Source: Flavobacterium hiemivividum (GTDB lineage: Bacteria; Bacteroidota; Bacteroidia; Flavobacteriales; Flavobacteriaceae). Taken from it: 64,000 nucleotides of DNA. Of the stretch, positions 63,017-64,000 are shown piece after piece. Position numbers and translations under genes: made by a program. The stretch is from assembly GCF_004349145.1 (NCBI RefSeq), contig NZ_SMFO01000016.1, positions 1 to 64,000 on the forward strand, given 5' to 3'. Each line of letters begins with the position of its first letter. The stretch's first letter is position 1. The notes beneath the pieces are model-generated. The model had not been told where the DNA came from and searched no databases. It saw only the letters and a list, made by a program, of their open reading frames with translations.

Positions 63017-64000
63017 TTATTTTTTAATAAGGTTGATTGCTTTTTGGTTTTCGCCTTGTTTAATTAATACAAGGTATTCACCAGATGGAAGCTCTTCTCC
63101 AAATTGAATACTTTGTCCATTATTTTTTTCAATCCTTTTTATCTGTCTGGCAAGCATATCATAAACAATAACTTCTACTTTTTCATTACTACCTCCTTTT
63201 ACATCCAGTGTAAATTGATAATTGGTTGGATTAGGATATGCTATAACATTGAAAGGAGAGTCTACTTCGGCAATTTTCTGTTTCCCAATAACTACTGGTT
63301 TTGTCGTTGTTCTAGGTTTACAATCTGATGTACAAGAGCCTACAAAGTCTCCATGGTTTAAATGTGCTTGAACAGCAGATTCATCAACACATATTTCCTG
63401 ACAAGGATTTTTTGCACTTCCCGTTTGATGGCAAATTTTTACTTTTGCTTTACCACTATTCCCAGCAAAACAGCGAACATCTTCTGCCCAAATTTTAATA
63501 CTAGAAGTTACAGTACAGCCATAGCGGTCTGTAACCGTAGCAGTAATAATAGCATCCGCCATTAATTTAACCTTCACAGAATATGACGATACTGAGTTAG
63601 CAGTCGACACCGGAGTTGCAGCTGGACAAATATTAGCTGTACTACTACCATTTACAACACTAGTCCAAGTTTCACTACTACCATTTATATTACATTTTAA
63701 AGGACGGTTCATCGTATATACAATTGTATATGGGCCAGTACCTCCCGAAGGCGTGGTAGTGATAGTTGCAATCTGATCTGTTGATAATCCAAAATACAAT
63801 TGCGCATTATCTGTAGTAGAAGTTGCAAATAAAGGACTAGTTACTGTGACAGTGAAACTGCATGATACTGATGTGTTCCCAGATGCATCAAATGCAATTG
63901 CATTCACAGTAGTTATTCCTGTGTTAAATACTATATCTTTCAATGTTGTAAATTGATTTTGCGTAGATGTTGTAGCTCCGCTTAATGTATATTTAATATT
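63017..64000 (-). CDS. T9SS-secreted protein, C-terminal part (truncated by window edge)
   Basis: The frame enters from the right edge; the 308 residues shown begin at a TTG but the frame is open for 19 more codons to 64000. It has an Ig/HYR-like repeat (GITTVNAIAFDASGNTS), a Cys-rich block with KVKICHQTGSAKNPC and HLNHGDFVGSC, and a C-terminal type A sorting domain (VIAYPNPTNYQFTLDVKGG ending ISLVLIKQ-like, INLIKK). The tail directs secretion by the type IX system, found only in Bacteroidota. Probably a large surface adhesin or matrix protein. Confidence 0.88.
   Translation of the reverse strand, partial: NIKYTLSGATTSTQNQFTTLKDIVFNTGITTVNAIAFDASGNTSVSCSFTVTVTSPLFATSTTDNAQLYFGLSTDQIATITTTPSGGTGPYTIVYTMNRPLKCNINGSSETWTSVVNGSSTANICPAATPVSTANSVSSYSVKVKLMADAIITATVTDRYGCTVTSSIKIWAEDVRCFAGNSGKAKVKICHQTGSAKNPCQEICVDESAVQAHLNHGDFVGSCTSDCKPRTTTKPVVIGKQKIAEVDSPFNVIAYPNPTNYQFTLDVKGGSNEKVEVIVYDMLARQIKRIEKNNGQSIQFGEELPSGEYLVLIKQGENQKAINLIKK

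Overview
The window reads as chromosomal DNA of a Flavobacterium-like member of the Bacteroidota. The base composition is AT-rich and genes largely lack Shine-Dalgarno sites. Several upstream regions carry the Bacteroidota -7 box TAnnTTTG, with the clearest full promoter (TTG, 20-bp spacer, TACATTTG) in front of the tRNA array. A type IX secretion sorting tail, flavobacterial neighbourhoods (Smr protein, small membrane protein, DUF2752) and many intergenic hairpins point the same way. I assign it by protein families and signals only; no database search was run.

Layout. 1-301: left end of an IS21-family element with the start of istA. 302-1031: gene-poor DNA with an amber-interrupted open frame. 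1032-1445: a Ser/Pro/Arg tRNA array with its own promoter and terminator. 1.6-12 kb: thiolase, NlpC/P60 hydrolase, gyrA with a TPR lipoprotein-like partner gene, clpC, and a fused RimB-RimK protein. 12-15.7 kb: phosphate transporter, its DUF47 partner and histidine ammonia-lyase. 16.1-21.2 kb: a complete threonine operon thrA-thrB-thrC, preceded by a clear Thr-rich leader peptide (13 Thr in 33 residues) that implies attenuation. 21.5-28.1 kb: assorted single genes, including a SMUG2-type glycosylase overlapping a frameshifted DUF488 gene, an L,D-transpeptidase-like protein, a short HPF/RaiA-like protein preceded by a candidate structured RNA, a SulP transporter and a flavin reductase. 28.2-35.8 kb: a dense two-component cluster (PAS/GAF kinase, short kinase, receiver, receiver-like protein lacking the phospho-acceptor, hybrid kinase with Hpt) without any DNA-binding or enzymatic output domain. 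36.4-56.3 kb: a metabolic and stress island with ppsA, a zinc-ribbon protein, D-lactate dehydrogenase, P-type ATPase, an EmrAB/TolC-like pump with AraC regulator, CbpA-CbpM chaperones, AMP-phosphorylase-like and PRPP-synthetase-like enzymes, MlaEFD and a cation/proton antiporter. 56.4-62.9 kb: cysteine desulfurase, a duplicated-domain lipoprotein, Smr protein, cysE-cysM and OsmC. 63.0 kb to the edge: C-terminal part of a secreted T9SS protein.

The most noteworthy items are the threonine leader, the output-less phosphorelay with its inactive receiver, the RimB-RimK fusion, the folded leader at 24815-24939, and two long perfect inverted repeats (23 bp at 19845-19898, 24 bp at 28120-28174) that look newly formed next to gene ends.
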